A stretch of 47,684 nt of DNA from Acidimicrobiia bacterium (GCA_020846855.1 JADLDD010000024.1:1-47684); one strand, 5' to 3'. Numbered from the stretch's first letter, positions 33,737 to 41,284 are shown. Numbers and translations are program-made. Notes: generated from the sequence alone by a model not told the origin.

Positions 33737-34894
33737 ATGGACGTCGACGACGAGACCCGATCGGAGTTGACCGCCGCCGTGCGGCGGTTCGTGGAGCGGG
33801 AGGTGCTACCGGTCGCCTCCGAGCTCGAGCACGCCGACGCCTACCCCGGCGCGCTCGTCGAGCAGATGAAGGCCATGGGCCTCTTCGGCATCACCGTGCC
33901 GGTCGAGCACGGCGGCCTCGGCCTCGACCTGCTCGCCTACGTGGGCGTCATCGAGGAGCTAGCCGCGGGTTGGATGAGCCTCACCGGCATCGTCAACACC
34001 CACACCATCGCGGTCGGGCTCCTCGCCGCGCACGGGACGGAGGCCCAACGGGCCGAGTGGCTACCACGGCTCGCCACCGGCGAGGTCCGGGGCTGCCTGT
34101 CGCTGTCGGAGCCCGACGCCGGCAGCGACACGCGGGCCCTCACGTGCCGGGCCGAGCGCGACGGCGACGAGTACGTGATCACGGGCACCAAGACCTGGGT
34201 CACCAACGGGGAGCGCGCCGGCCTCGTGGCCCTCGCGGCGCGTACGCCCGAAGGGATCAGCTGCTTCATGGTGGCCAAGGATCCGGGCCCGTCGTCGGGT
34301 GGCATCACGGTGAGCCGCAACATCGGCAAGCTCGGCTACAAGGGGCTGGAGACCGTGGAGATGCGCTACGAGGCGCACCGGGTCCCGTCGACGGCCGTCC
34401 TCGGCGGAGAGGCGGGCCTCGGCCGGGGGCTGCCGTTCATCCTCGGGGCCCTCGAGGTCGGGCGGATCAACATCGCCGCCCGGGCGGTGGGCGTGGCTCG
34501 CGCCGCCTTCGAGGCCGCCATCCGCTACGCCCAGCAGCGCGAGACCTTCGGGAAGCCCATCGCCCGGCACCAGGCCATCCAGCAGAAGCTCGCCGACATG
34601 GGTACGAAGCTCGAGGCGGCCCGGCTGCTCACCCGCCACGCCGCCGAGCTACGCCAGCGCGGCGAGCGGGCCGACGTGGAGGCCGGCATGGCGAAGCTCT
34701 TCGCGAGCGAGACGGCCTTCGAGTTGGCCACCGAGTCGATGCGCATCCACGGCGGCGTCGGCTACACCACCGACCTGCCGATCGAGCGCTACTACCGCGA
34801 CGCCCCGCTCATGCTCATCGGCGAGGGCACCAACGAGATCCAGCGCATGGTCATCGCCCGCGGCCTGCTGCGCCGCCACGCGCTCGACGGCTGA
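33737..34894 (+). CDS. Acyl-CoA dehydrogenase (FadE-like)
   Basis: 385-residue FAD-dependent dehydrogenase of standard length. Signature CLSLSEPDAGSDTRALTC, IHGGVGYTTDLPIERYYRDA (helix before the catalytic residue) and LIGEGTNEIQRMV with the catalytic Glu. It introduces a 2,3 double bond into acyl-CoA and reduces ETF. The start ATG 33737 is given by TATCGT 7 nt upstream rather than the ORF-track start at 33512. It lies directly before the MaoC-type hydratase; in M. tuberculosis a FadE19/MaoC-like pair (Rv2500c/Rv2499c) with a CitE-type lyase (Rv2498c) exists, so these three may form a related route, though the lyase is 10 kb away here. Confidence 0.89.
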   Translation: MDVDDETRSELTAAVRRFVEREVLPVASELEHADAYPGALVEQMKAMGLFGITVPVEHGGLGLDLLAYVGVIEELAAGWMSLTGIVNTHTIAVGLLAAHGTEAQRAEWLPRLATGEVRGCLSLSEPDAGSDTRALTCRAERDGDEYVITGTKTWVTNGERAGLVALAARTPEGISCFMVAKDPGPSSGGITVSRNIGKLGYKGLETVEMRYEAHRVPSTAVLGGEAGLGRGLPFILGALEVGRINIAARAVGVARAAFEAAIRYAQQRETFGKPIARHQAIQQKLADMGTKLEAARLLTRHAAELRQRGERADVEAGMAKLFASETAFELATESMRIHGGVGYTTDLPIERYYRDAPLMLIGEGTNEIQRMVIARGLLRRHALDG

Positions 34895-34916
34895 AGCCCC
34901 ACGCTGGAGCGGGGGC

Positions 34917-34976
34917 GGGCACCGCGTCGGGCACCGCGTCGGGCACCGCGTCGGGCACCGCGTCGGGCACCGGCTC
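34917..34976. repeat. 12-bp tandem repeat array (GGGCACCGCGTC)
   Basis: Four exact copies (34917-34964) plus a degenerate fifth, between the FadE-like stop and the MaoC gene promoter. It is non-coding on the plus strand. Confidence 0.9.
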
Positions 34977-35008
34977 CGCCCGGAGGGATCGGCCCGGTGC
35001 CGGCGTTC

Positions 35009-35014
35009 TACGCT
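35009..35014 (+). promoter_or_regulatory. -10 element TACGCT, 7 nt before MaoC start
   Basis: TACGCT followed by 7 nt and the ATG at 35022. It fits the TAnnnT pattern found at many starts in this window and indicates that the MaoC gene has its own promoter after the repeat array. Confidence 0.55.
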
Positions 35015-35021
35015 GCCGGGC

Positions 35022-35534
35022 ATGACGGTTCACGAGCGGCCCTTCGGGCGCTACTACGAGGACTTCGAGCCCGGCGACGTGTACCGGCACTGGCCCGGCA
35101 AGACGATCACCGAGTACGACGACCACCTGTTCTGCATGATCACGATGAACCACCATCCGCTGCACACCAACGCGTGGTACGCGGAGACCGAGACCCAGTT
35201 CGGCAAGAACGTGGTCGTCGGCAACCTCGTGTACTCGCTGGTGCTGGGCATGAGCGTCCCCGACGTGAGTGGCGCCGCCATCGCCAACCTCGAGATCGAG
35301 ACCCTCCAGCACAAGCGGCCGACCTTCCACGGCGACACGATCTACGCCGAGACGCGGGTGCTCGAGAAGAAGGAGTCGTCGAGCAAGCCCGACCGGGGGA
35401 TCGTCTCGGTCGAGACGTTCGGCTACAACCAGCGCGGCGAGGAGGTCTGCTACTTCCGCCGCAAGGTGATGGTGCCGAAGCGGGAGGCGGCCAAGCCCCG
35501 CCAGCGGCCCTACACGACCGAGGGCGGCGAGTAG
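35022..35534 (+). CDS. MaoC-family hydratase (itaconyl-/mesaconyl-CoA hydratase-like)
   Basis: 170-residue hotdog-fold enoyl-CoA hydratase. Conserved FGRYYEDFEPGDVYRHWPGKTITEYD, the substrate-binding LFCMITMNHHPLHTNAWYA (N-H-x-x-x-H type) and RPTFHGDTIYAETRVLEKKES. Proteins with this PGxTITE...MNxHPLH pattern include Rv2499c and mesaconyl-CoA hydratases; many have two domains, this one is a single domain. It hydrates an unsaturated C4/C5-CoA (for example mesaconyl-CoA), so it could feed the malyl-CoA-lyase-type enzyme at 22399. The exact substrate is inferred. Confidence 0.86.
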   Translation: MTVHERPFGRYYEDFEPGDVYRHWPGKTITEYDDHLFCMITMNHHPLHTNAWYAETETQFGKNVVVGNLVYSLVLGMSVPDVSGAAIANLEIETLQHKRPTFHGDTIYAETRVLEKKESSSKPDRGIVSVETFGYNQRGEEVCYFRRKVMVPKREAAKPRQRPYTTEGGE

Positions 35535-35568
35535 CGCCGCCCCCGCGGCGGGTGGTCCGGCGGCTCGC

Positions 35569-36051
35569 ATGAAGCCGGTCGAGGACCCCGTCGAGGACCC
35601 CGTCGAGGACCCCGTCGAGGACCCCGTCGAGGGCTGCCTGTTTTGCGAGATCGTGACGGGCGCCCGCCCCGCCCACCACGTGATCGACCACGGGCCGGTG
35701 CGCGCGTTCCTGGACCACCGTCCGATCTTCCCGGGGCACACCCTCGTCGTCCCGGCCGTGCACGTCGGGCACCTCAACGTCCTGCCGGTCGAGTTGGTCG
35801 AGCCGTTCTGGTCGACGGTCCAGCGCGTCTCCCGGGCCCTGATGGCGCCCGGCGGTCTCGGAGCCCAGGGGACGTTCACGGCCACCAACACGGTGGTGAG
35901 CCAGAGCGTGCCGCACCTGCACGCCCACGTCGTCCCCCGCCGCCGCAAGGACGGCCTCCGGGGGTTCTTCTGGCCCCGCGGCCGTTACGGATCCGAGGCC
36001 GAGGCCGCCGAGGTGGCCGCGAGGATCCGTTCCGCCCTGTCGTCGCCCTGA
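35569..36051 (+). CDS. HIT-domain nucleotide hydrolase/transferase with VEDP repeat N-terminus
   Basis: 160-residue HIT-triad protein. The core is CLFCEIVTGARPAHHVIDHG (zinc-like Cys pair) and SQSVPHLHAHVVPR, the HxHxHxx triad. HIT proteins hydrolyse nucleoside phosphoramidates and related nucleotidyl compounds. The first about 22 residues are MKP followed by four copies of VEDP; this segment is coded by a 12-bp tandem repeat (35578-35625), so its length may vary between strains. An alternative start is not obvious; the ATG precedes the repeat. Confidence 0.87.
   Translation: MKPVEDPVEDPVEDPVEDPVEGCLFCEIVTGARPAHHVIDHGPVRAFLDHRPIFPGHTLVVPAVHVGHLNVLPVELVEPFWSTVQRVSRALMAPGGLGAQGTFTATNTVVSQSVPHLHAHVVPRRRKDGLRGFFWPRGRYGSEAEAAEVAARIRSALSSP
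35578..35625 (+). repeat. 12-bp coding tandem repeat, four copies (GTCGAGGACCCC)
   Basis: Four perfect tandem 12-bp copies coding (VEDP)x4 at the N-terminus of the HIT protein. Because 12 is a multiple of three, changes in copy number would not shift the frame. Confidence 0.92.
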
Positions 36052-36064
36052 CGCCGCTGATCCC

Positions 36065-36112
36065 AGCATGTTGCGATCCACCCCATCATGGGTGGGTCGA
36101 TCGCAACATGTT
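36065..36112. repeat. 48-bp palindromic element, tandem pair copy A
   Basis: 48 bp, arms AGCATGTTGC and GCAACATGTT; the last two bases give A-T and a G.U wobble with the first two. The centre GATCCACCC...GGGTCGATC adds eight pairs and one mismatch. It lies 13 nt after the HIT stop. Confidence 0.88.
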
Positions 36113-36126
36113 CGGGAAGGCCCCCG

Positions 36127-36174
36127 AGCGTGTTGCGATCCACCCCATCATGGGTGGGTCGATCGCAACATGTT
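36127..36174. repeat. 48-bp palindromic element, tandem pair copy B
   Basis: 48 bp; 28-nt centre identical to copy A; first arm AGCGTGTTGC differs by one base, which makes a further G.U wobble with the second arm. Copies A and B are 14 nt apart and each is followed by CGGGAAGG, so the duplicated unit is 62 bp. It lies 70 nt before the SDR start. Confidence 0.88.
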
Positions 36175-36244
36175 CGGGAAGGGCGGGGCGCGGACGTGAT
36201 TGGATGACGGCGTCCGGAGGCCCCGATCAGATGCGGAGGCCTCG

Positions 36245-37099
36245 ATGAGAGGAGGGTCCGTGGGACGGCTCGACGGCAAGGTGGCGGTGATCACCGGTGG
36301 TGCGTCCGGGATCGGGCTCGAGACGGCCCGGCGCTTCGTGGCCGAGGGCGCCCGGGTCGTGCTCGGCGACCTCGACCCGGACCGCGCCGCGGAGGCCGCG
36401 GGGGGGATCGGCGACGGCACCTCGATCGTCGCCGAGGCCGTCGACGTGCGCGAAGAAGCCGACGTCGCGCGCCTCGTGGCGCGCGCCGTCGAGGTCTTCG
36501 GCGGCCTGCACCTGGCCGTCAACAGCGCGGGGCTCGGCACCTGGTCGCCGATCCACCAGCACCCGCTCGAGGAGTGGAACCACGTCGTCGACGTGTGCCT
36601 GACGGGCGTGTTCCTGTCGGTGAAGCACGAAGCCGCGGCGATGGTCGCGGCCGGCGACGGCGGGGTGATCATCAACCTGGCGTCGATCAACGCCAAGGTG
36701 CCCTCCGACGGCATGGTCGCCTACTGCAGCGCCAAGGCGGGGGTCGAGATGCTCACCCGGGTCGCGGCCATGGAGCTCGGTCCGCACGGCGTGCGCGTCG
36801 TCGCCCTCGGTCCCGGCTTCGTGGACACGCCCCTGACCGCGTTCGCCTCGCTGGGCGGGATCCGCGACGCGTTCGTCGCCAGCGTCCCGATGGGCCGCAT
36901 CGGACGCCCCGGCGACATCGCCGACGCCGCGCTGTTCCTGGCCTCCGACGAGGCGAGCTGGATCAGCGGCGAGACGCTCTACGTCGACGGCGCGGAGTCC
37001 ACCAAGGGGTACCCGGTCATCGGCGACCACCTCGCCGCGCTGGGCGACGAGCTCGCGGCCCTGGCGGGCGAAGCCCCCGAGGGCGAGAGCGCGGGCTGA
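36245..37099 (+). CDS. Short-chain dehydrogenase/reductase (classical SDR)
   Basis: 284-residue NAD(P)-dependent alcohol dehydrogenase/reductase. The cofactor loop VAVITGGASGIGLET (TGxxxGIG), NSAGL strand, catalytic Ser in INLASINAK and Tyr/Lys in AYCSAKAGVEML (YxxxK) are all present, followed by the GPGFVDTPLT substrate-loop region. The ATG 36245 is preceded by GGAGG with a 5-nt gap; a GTG at 36260 (MGRLDGKVAVITGG) after a second AGGAGG is an alternative. The C-terminal tail is acidic. The substrate is unknown. Confidence 0.9.
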   Translation: MRGGSVGRLDGKVAVITGGASGIGLETARRFVAEGARVVLGDLDPDRAAEAAGGIGDGTSIVAEAVDVREEADVARLVARAVEVFGGLHLAVNSAGLGTWSPIHQHPLEEWNHVVDVCLTGVFLSVKHEAAAMVAAGDGGVIINLASINAKVPSDGMVAYCSAKAGVEMLTRVAAMELGPHGVRVVALGPGFVDTPLTAFASLGGIRDAFVASVPMGRIGRPGDIADAALFLASDEASWISGETLYVDGAESTKGYPVIGDHLAALGDELAALAGEAPEGESAG

Positions 37100-37164
37100 G
37101 TCCGGGCGGCGGGCCGGGGTCGGGTGCGCGCGGCCCGGTGGGCGCGCGGATCCCGCGGTCGAGC

Positions 37165-38052
37165 TCAGCCCGTCAGGAACTCGACCACCCGCGGGTTCAC
37201 CGCGTCGGGCCGTTCGAGGTGCAGGAAGTGCCCGGCGCCCTCCACGATCCCGACCTCGAGACCGCCCGGGTGCAGCGGCGCCAGCTCGGCCTCCACGACC
37301 ATGTCGACCCCCATGCAGCCGTCGTCGGCCCCGTGCAGGTACAGCGTGGGTGCCATGACCGGGGCCAGGCCCGCCCCCTGCACCCCGGCCAGCGCCGGGT
37401 CGCCCGGAAGCGTGCCGAGCATGAAGCGGTAGTAGGCGACGGCGGCGCCGAAGCCGGCGGGCGCCGGGGCGGCGAGCGTGTCCTTCAGCGCCCGCATGAA
37501 GGTTGGGTCGGGGGTGAACCCCGGGGACCAGTCGCGCCAGAGCTTGTCGACCACCGCGAAGTCGTCGGCGGGTACGACCACGTCGGCGAGCGGCGACTGG
37601 AAGAAGAAGATGTACCAGGACCGCTGGAGCTGGTCGGGCGACGACAGGAACCGGCTCATCAGCGACGCCGGGTGGGGGACGGCCATGGTCACCAGGCGGC
37701 GGAAGCGGTCGGGCCGGTGCCCCGCGGCGGTGTAGGCGGCGATCGCGCCCCAGTCGTGGCCGACCAGGACGGCGTCACCGCCGGGTGCGAGGGCGTCGGT
37801 GAGGGCGAGGGCGTCGAGCGCGAGGGAGGCCGCCTCGTAGTTGCCGTCGGGGGCGGCTCCGCTCGGCGCGTACCCGCGCAGCCAGGGGGCCACGGCCCGG
37901 AACCCGGCCGCACCGAGGTCGCCGAGGAGGCCCTCCCAGGTGGGGGCGTGGTCGGGGAACCCGTGCAGGCACAGGGCGAGGGGGCCGTCGGGCGGGCCCG
38001 CCTCCAGGTAGGCGACCCGGATGCCGTGGGCCTCGACGAAGCGCGTCTCCAT
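37165..38052 (-). CDS. Alpha/beta hydrolase, epoxide-hydrolase-like
   Basis: 295 residues. Oxyanion motif LCLHGFPDHAPTWEGLL, nucleophile Asp in VLVGHDWGAIAAY (as in epoxide hydrolases and haloalkane dehalogenases, not the Ser of esterases), and catalytic His in GAGHFLHLERPDAVN. A cap region spans about 130-215. The start ATG 38052 follows TAGCCT by 8 nt on this strand. It probably opens epoxides or related electrophilic carbons; a dehalogenase is a less likely alternative. It converges with the SDR gene. Confidence 0.88.
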   Translation of the reverse strand: METRFVEAHGIRVAYLEAGPPDGPLALCLHGFPDHAPTWEGLLGDLGAAGFRAVAPWLRGYAPSGAAPDGNYEAASLALDALALTDALAPGGDAVLVGHDWGAIAAYTAAGHRPDRFRRLVTMAVPHPASLMSRFLSSPDQLQRSWYIFFFQSPLADVVVPADDFAVVDKLWRDWSPGFTPDPTFMRALKDTLAAPAPAGFGAAVAYYRFMLGTLPGDPALAGVQGAGLAPVMAPTLYLHGADDGCMGVDMVVEAELAPLHPGGLEVGIVEGAGHFLHLERPDAVNPRVVEFLTG

Positions 38053-38121
38053 GACCGGCGAGGCTACGCGCCCGCCGGCGGGCGGTTCCCACGCTCCGGG
38101 ATGGTCGGTATCCTTTGATGT
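38053..38121. promoter_or_regulatory. Divergent promoters, epoxide hydrolase / MBL hydrolase
   Basis: Minus strand TAGCCT (38061-38066) with an 8-nt gap to the hydrolase ATG; plus strand TATCCT (38109-38114) with a 7-nt gap to the ATG at 38122. These predict two opposing leaderless transcripts from one 69-nt region. Confidence 0.5.
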
Positions 38122-39132
38122 ATGGGGGGTTCGAACGGTACGGCCGGTGCGCCTCGGCGTACGTCTCGGCCGCCATCTCCGGGTGACGTCGGCGGAGGCG
38201 CCGACCGGCTCGGCGGGCCCGGCGGCGTGAGGGTCGAGTTCTTCGGGGTCCGGGGCTCCACGCCGTGCGACGGGCCGGCGGTCAGCCGCTACGGCGGCAA
38301 CACCTCGTGCGTGGTCGTCGAGGCCCCCGGCGAGGCGCCCCTGATCCTCGACCTGGGTACGGGCTTGAGGGGCTTCGGCTGCCGCCTCGAGGCGCAGGGG
38401 CGGGCCGGCGGCTTCGAAGGCGCGGCGCTGCTGACCCACCTCCACTGGGACCACATCCAGGGCCTCCCGTTCTTCGGCCCGGTCTCGACCGGTGGCGGGG
38501 CGCTCGACGTATACGGACCCCGGTTTCACGACGCCACCCTCTCCGAGGCCTTCGCGGGCGTGATGTGCCCGCCGTACTTCCCGGTCCGCCCCGGCGAACT
38601 CGCCGGCGCCGTTCGCTTCCACGACGTGGGCTCCGACAGCTTCGCCGTCGGCGGCTACGGGATCCGGTCGGGGTGGGTTCCCCACACCGGGCCGACGCTC
38701 GGTTTCCGCATCGAGGTGGCCGGCGTGAGCGTGGTCTACGTCCCCGACCACGGGTCGGCGTTCGGCCGGGGCGGCGAGGGCACGGTCCCGCAAGCCGTGA
38801 TCGACCTCTGCGCCGGCGCCGACCTGCTCATCCACGACGCCCAGTACACGCACGAGGAGCAGGAGGCCAAGGCCCGGTTCGGGCACTGCACCGTGGAGTA
38901 CGCGGTCGAGGTGGCCCGCCGTTCCGGGGTGCGTGGCCTCGCCCTCTTCCACCACGACCCGGCGCACTCCGACGCGCTCGTCGACGCGCTGGCCGCGCTC
39001 GCCTCCGACCGGGCCGAGCACGCCGGCGGCTTCGAGGTCGTCGCCGCCCACGAGGGCCTGGTCCTCGGGGTGTCGGCCCGATCCGGCGCGGTCCCGTCGG
39101 TGCCGGCCGCCGCGGGGGCGACGAGCCGTTGA
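38122..39132 (+). CDS. MBL-fold metallo-phosphodiesterase-like hydrolase
   Basis: 336 residues from ATG 38122 (TATCCT is 7 nt upstream). The family core begins later with VRVEFFGVRGSTPCDGPAV, so the first about 35 residues (Gly/Ser/Pro/Arg-rich) are an extra N-terminus; a GTG at 38227 would remove them. Metal ligands: LTHLHWDHIQGLP (HxHxDH), WVPHTGPTLGFRI, VVYVPDHGS and FHHDPAHSD. The group is close to phosphoribosyl cyclic-phosphodiesterase/tRNase-Z-like enzymes. Its stop overlaps the flavin reductase start (TTGA), implying coupling. Confidence 0.87.
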   Translation: MGGSNGTAGAPRRTSRPPSPGDVGGGADRLGGPGGVRVEFFGVRGSTPCDGPAVSRYGGNTSCVVVEAPGEAPLILDLGTGLRGFGCRLEAQGRAGGFEGAALLTHLHWDHIQGLPFFGPVSTGGGALDVYGPRFHDATLSEAFAGVMCPPYFPVRPGELAGAVRFHDVGSDSFAVGGYGIRSGWVPHTGPTLGFRIEVAGVSVVYVPDHGSAFGRGGEGTVPQAVIDLCAGADLLIHDAQYTHEEQEAKARFGHCTVEYAVEVARRSGVRGLALFHHDPAHSDALVDALAALASDRAEHAGGFEVVAAHEGLVLGVSARSGAVPSVPAAAGATSR

Positions 39133-39641
39133 GCTCAGGCCTCCCGATCACCGGCGCCGAACTGCTCCAGCCCGACGGAGCGGCCTTCCGCGAGGTGCTG
39201 GGCCGGTTCGCCACCGGGGTGACCATCGTGACGGCCGTCGCCGGCGACGAACCCGTGGGGATGGCCGTCAACTCGTTCACGTCGGTCTCGCTCGACCCGC
39301 CCCTGGTCCTGTTCTGCGCGGCGCGCACCTCCACCACCTGGCCGCGCATCCGCTCGGCCCGACGCTTCGCCGTCAACATCCTCGGCGACCACCAGGAGGA
39401 CGTGTCGCGCCTGTTCGCCACCAAGGGTGCTGACCGGTTCGGCTCGGTGGCCTGGCACGTGGGGGTGAGCGGCGCGCCCTTGCTCGACGACGTCCTGGCC
39501 TTCGTCGACTGCACGATCGAGGCCGAGCACGACGCCGGCGACCACGTGATCGTGGTGGGGCGGGTCCTCGACCTGGGCATCGGTGCGGAGTGCGGCCCGC
39601 TCCTGTTCCACGGCGGCGGCTACGGCCGCCTCCTGGGCTGA
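39129..39641 (+). CDS. Flavin reductase-domain protein
   Basis: 170-residue FMN-binding flavin reductase-like protein (PF01613). Conserved FATGVTIVTAVAGDEPVGMAVNSFTSVSLDPPLVLFC and VNILGDHQEDVSRLFATKGADRF. Such proteins supply reduced flavin to two-component monooxygenases or act alone. The only reasonable start is TTG 39129, which overlaps the previous stop as TTGA; the 458-codon ORF from 38265 is shadow of the preceding gene. Coupled to the MBL hydrolase. Confidence 0.87.
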   Translation: MSSGLPITGAELLQPDGAAFREVLGRFATGVTIVTAVAGDEPVGMAVNSFTSVSLDPPLVLFCAARTSTTWPRIRSARRFAVNILGDHQEDVSRLFATKGADRFGSVAWHVGVSGAPLLDDVLAFVDCTIEAEHDAGDHVIVVGRVLDLGIGAECGPLLFHGGGYGRLLG

Positions 39642-39698
39642 CGCGGCGCCGGTCGACGGTCGCGGGCCGGCGGGATCCGAGGGGCGCAAGGCGACGGC

Positions 39699-40178
39699 GT
39701 GGCGGCGGGCTTCGACTTCACGGCCGGGTCCGAGGCGGCGCGGGTGGCGATCGGCTGCGTCCTCGTCGCGTCGGGAGTGCTGAAGCTGGGCCGTACCGAT
39801 CCCGCCGACGTCGCGGCGCTCGGCGTGCCGGCGCCGGCGGCGACGGTGGCGGCCGCGGCGCTGCCCGTGGTCGAGGTGGTGCTCGCCGGCTGCGTGCTCC
39901 TGGTCGGCGGGCCGTGGCCGGCCGCGCTGGCGGCGGTGCTGTTCGCGCTCTTCACGGCGGTGGTCCTGCGGGCGGCGGTGCGGGGCGCGGCGGTCCCGTG
40001 CCGGTGCTTCGGGTCGCTGTCGTCGAGGCCGGTCTCGTGGCTCACCGTCGTCCGGAACGTGTTCTTCCTCGCCCTGGCCGTGGTCGCGCTGGTGGGGGGC
40101 GGAACCGGGGCCCCGCCGTCGTGGCCCGTGCTGGGCGTTCTCCGGGGCGTGTCGCTCGCCTTGATCCTGGCCGCCTGA
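39699..40178 (+). CDS. MauE/DoxX-like membrane protein
   Basis: 159-residue integral membrane protein with four hydrophobic segments (about 13-30, 45-68, 72-90, 115-150). PCRCFGSLSSRPVSWLTVVRNVFFL is the MauE signature (CxCFG then an Arg-Asn helix), a family linked to redox or disulfide handling such as methylamine dehydrogenase maturation. The start codon is GTG. No mau or quinohemoprotein genes are nearby, so the partner is unknown; the redox gene next to it is the flavin reductase. Confidence 0.75.
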   Translation: MAAGFDFTAGSEAARVAIGCVLVASGVLKLGRTDPADVAALGVPAPAATVAAAALPVVEVVLAGCVLLVGGPWPAALAAVLFALFTAVVLRAAVRGAAVPCRCFGSLSSRPVSWLTVVRNVFFLALAVVALVGGGTGAPPSWPVLGVLRGVSLALILAA

Positions 40179-40197
40179 GGCGGTCAGGCTCTGCGCC

Positions 40198-40743
40198 ATG
40201 GCCGAGCTCGAGCGTTCTTCCGTGATCGACGGCGTAGTGGTGGTCACCCCCCGCGTCTTCGCCGACGACCGGGGGATGTTCGTCGAGACCTTCCGCCAGG
40301 AGTGGGTTCCCGGCGCCCCGCCGATGGTCCAGGCCAACCGGGCCGACCGCCAGCAGGGGTGCCTCGTGGGGCTGCACTTCCACCGTCACCAGGCCGACTA
40401 CTGGTACGTGCCCTTCGGCCGGGCGCTGGTGGCCCTGCACGACCTGCGGGAGGGCGGTCCCACCGACGGCGCGTCGGTGACCCTCGAGATCGGTCCTCAC
40501 GACCATCGCGGCGTGTACATCCCGCCCGGGGTGGCGCACGGCTTCTACGCGTTGACCGACCTGACCATCACGTACCTCGTCGACAACTACTACGACCCCG
40601 ACGACGAGCTCGGCGTGGCGTGGGACGACCCGGCGCTCGGGATCGACTGGCCCGACCGGTCACCGATCCTGTCGGAGCGCGACCGCACCAACCCGCTGCG
40701 GGCCGACATCCCGGCCGAGCTCCGTCCCCGCCACCACGGCTGA
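40198..40743 (+). CDS. dTDP-4-dehydrorhamnose 3,5-epimerase-family protein (RmlC-like)
   Basis: 181-residue cupin that epimerises a dTDP-4-keto-6-deoxyhexose for rhamnose or related sugars. Landmarks are DDRGMFVETFRQEW, GLHFHRHQADYWYV with the catalytic His near residue 61-63, GRALVALHDLREGGPT, and YIPPGVAHGFYAL. The C-terminal SERDRTNP/LRADIP is also seen in RmlC. CAGGCT lies 7 nt upstream of the ATG, one change from TAnnnT. No rfbA/B/D neighbours are visible, so it is an isolated member. Confidence 0.88.
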   Translation: MAELERSSVIDGVVVVTPRVFADDRGMFVETFRQEWVPGAPPMVQANRADRQQGCLVGLHFHRHQADYWYVPFGRALVALHDLREGGPTDGASVTLEIGPHDHRGVYIPPGVAHGFYALTDLTITYLVDNYYDPDDELGVAWDDPALGIDWPDRSPILSERDRTNPLRADIPAELRPRHHG

Positions 40744-40813
40744 CGGGCTCGGGAGCCCCGGCGCGCGCTCGTACCCGCCGTGCGCCGTACCCCCGGCCGG
40801 CCGAACCGGCCGT

Positions 40814-41284
40814 TCACCCGCCGCCGCGCGGGTGCTCGACCCGGCGCCGGACCCGTACCGCGAGGTTGATGCCCGTGGTGGCCTGAAGGGCGCAGTGCGC
40901 CGCCACCACGAGGGCGAGCAGCCAGGCGAGGAACGCCAGGTCGAGGAGCCCGATCCCGGTGGCCAGGACCAGGACCACGGCCAGCGCCCCGTAGGCGAAG
41001 CGTGTGGGTCCGGGGTCCTCGAGCGTGGTGGGCGGTCCGGTGCGGGCGGCCACGACCGTACTCCAGAGGCGCTGGAAGGGCGCGACCCGGGGTTCGACCG
41101 CCCCGAGGGCCAGCACCACGGCCCAGGCCGGGATCACGTACCAGAAGTGGAAGACGAAGCCCCCGAACAGCACCACCGCCGCCACCGCTTCGTCGAAGCG
41201 CAGCATCCGGGCGTCGACGGGTGGAGGCGTCGGCGACGACGGGGGAGGGGACGCGGGGGGAGGCTGCGCGGGGGGACCGGCCAC
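40814..41284 (-). CDS. DUF4395 membrane protein
   Basis: 156 residues: Pro-rich N-terminus, then VDARMLRFDEAVAAVVLF, a hydrophobic helix pair, GPTRFAYGALAVVLVLATGIGLL and LDLAFLAWLLALVVAAHCALQATTG, the pattern of DUF4395. In the family the C-terminus usually reads GxCxGC; here it is ATTGINLAVRV instead, so a redox-active Cys pair is missing. TACTCT on its strand lies 7 nt before the GTG start. Function unknown. Confidence 0.75.
   Translation of the reverse strand: MAGPPAQPPPASPPPSSPTPPPVDARMLRFDEAVAAVVLFGGFVFHFWYVIPAWAVVLALGAVEPRVAPFQRLWSTVVAARTGPPTTLEDPGPTRFAYGALAVVLVLATGIGLLDLAFLAWLLALVVAAHCALQATTGINLAVRVRRRVEHPRGGG

Noticed and set aside
34917-35625. The two 12-bp arrays as ends of a mobile element carrying the MaoC gene
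   Set aside because: The repeat units differ in sequence and there is no transposase or target duplication.
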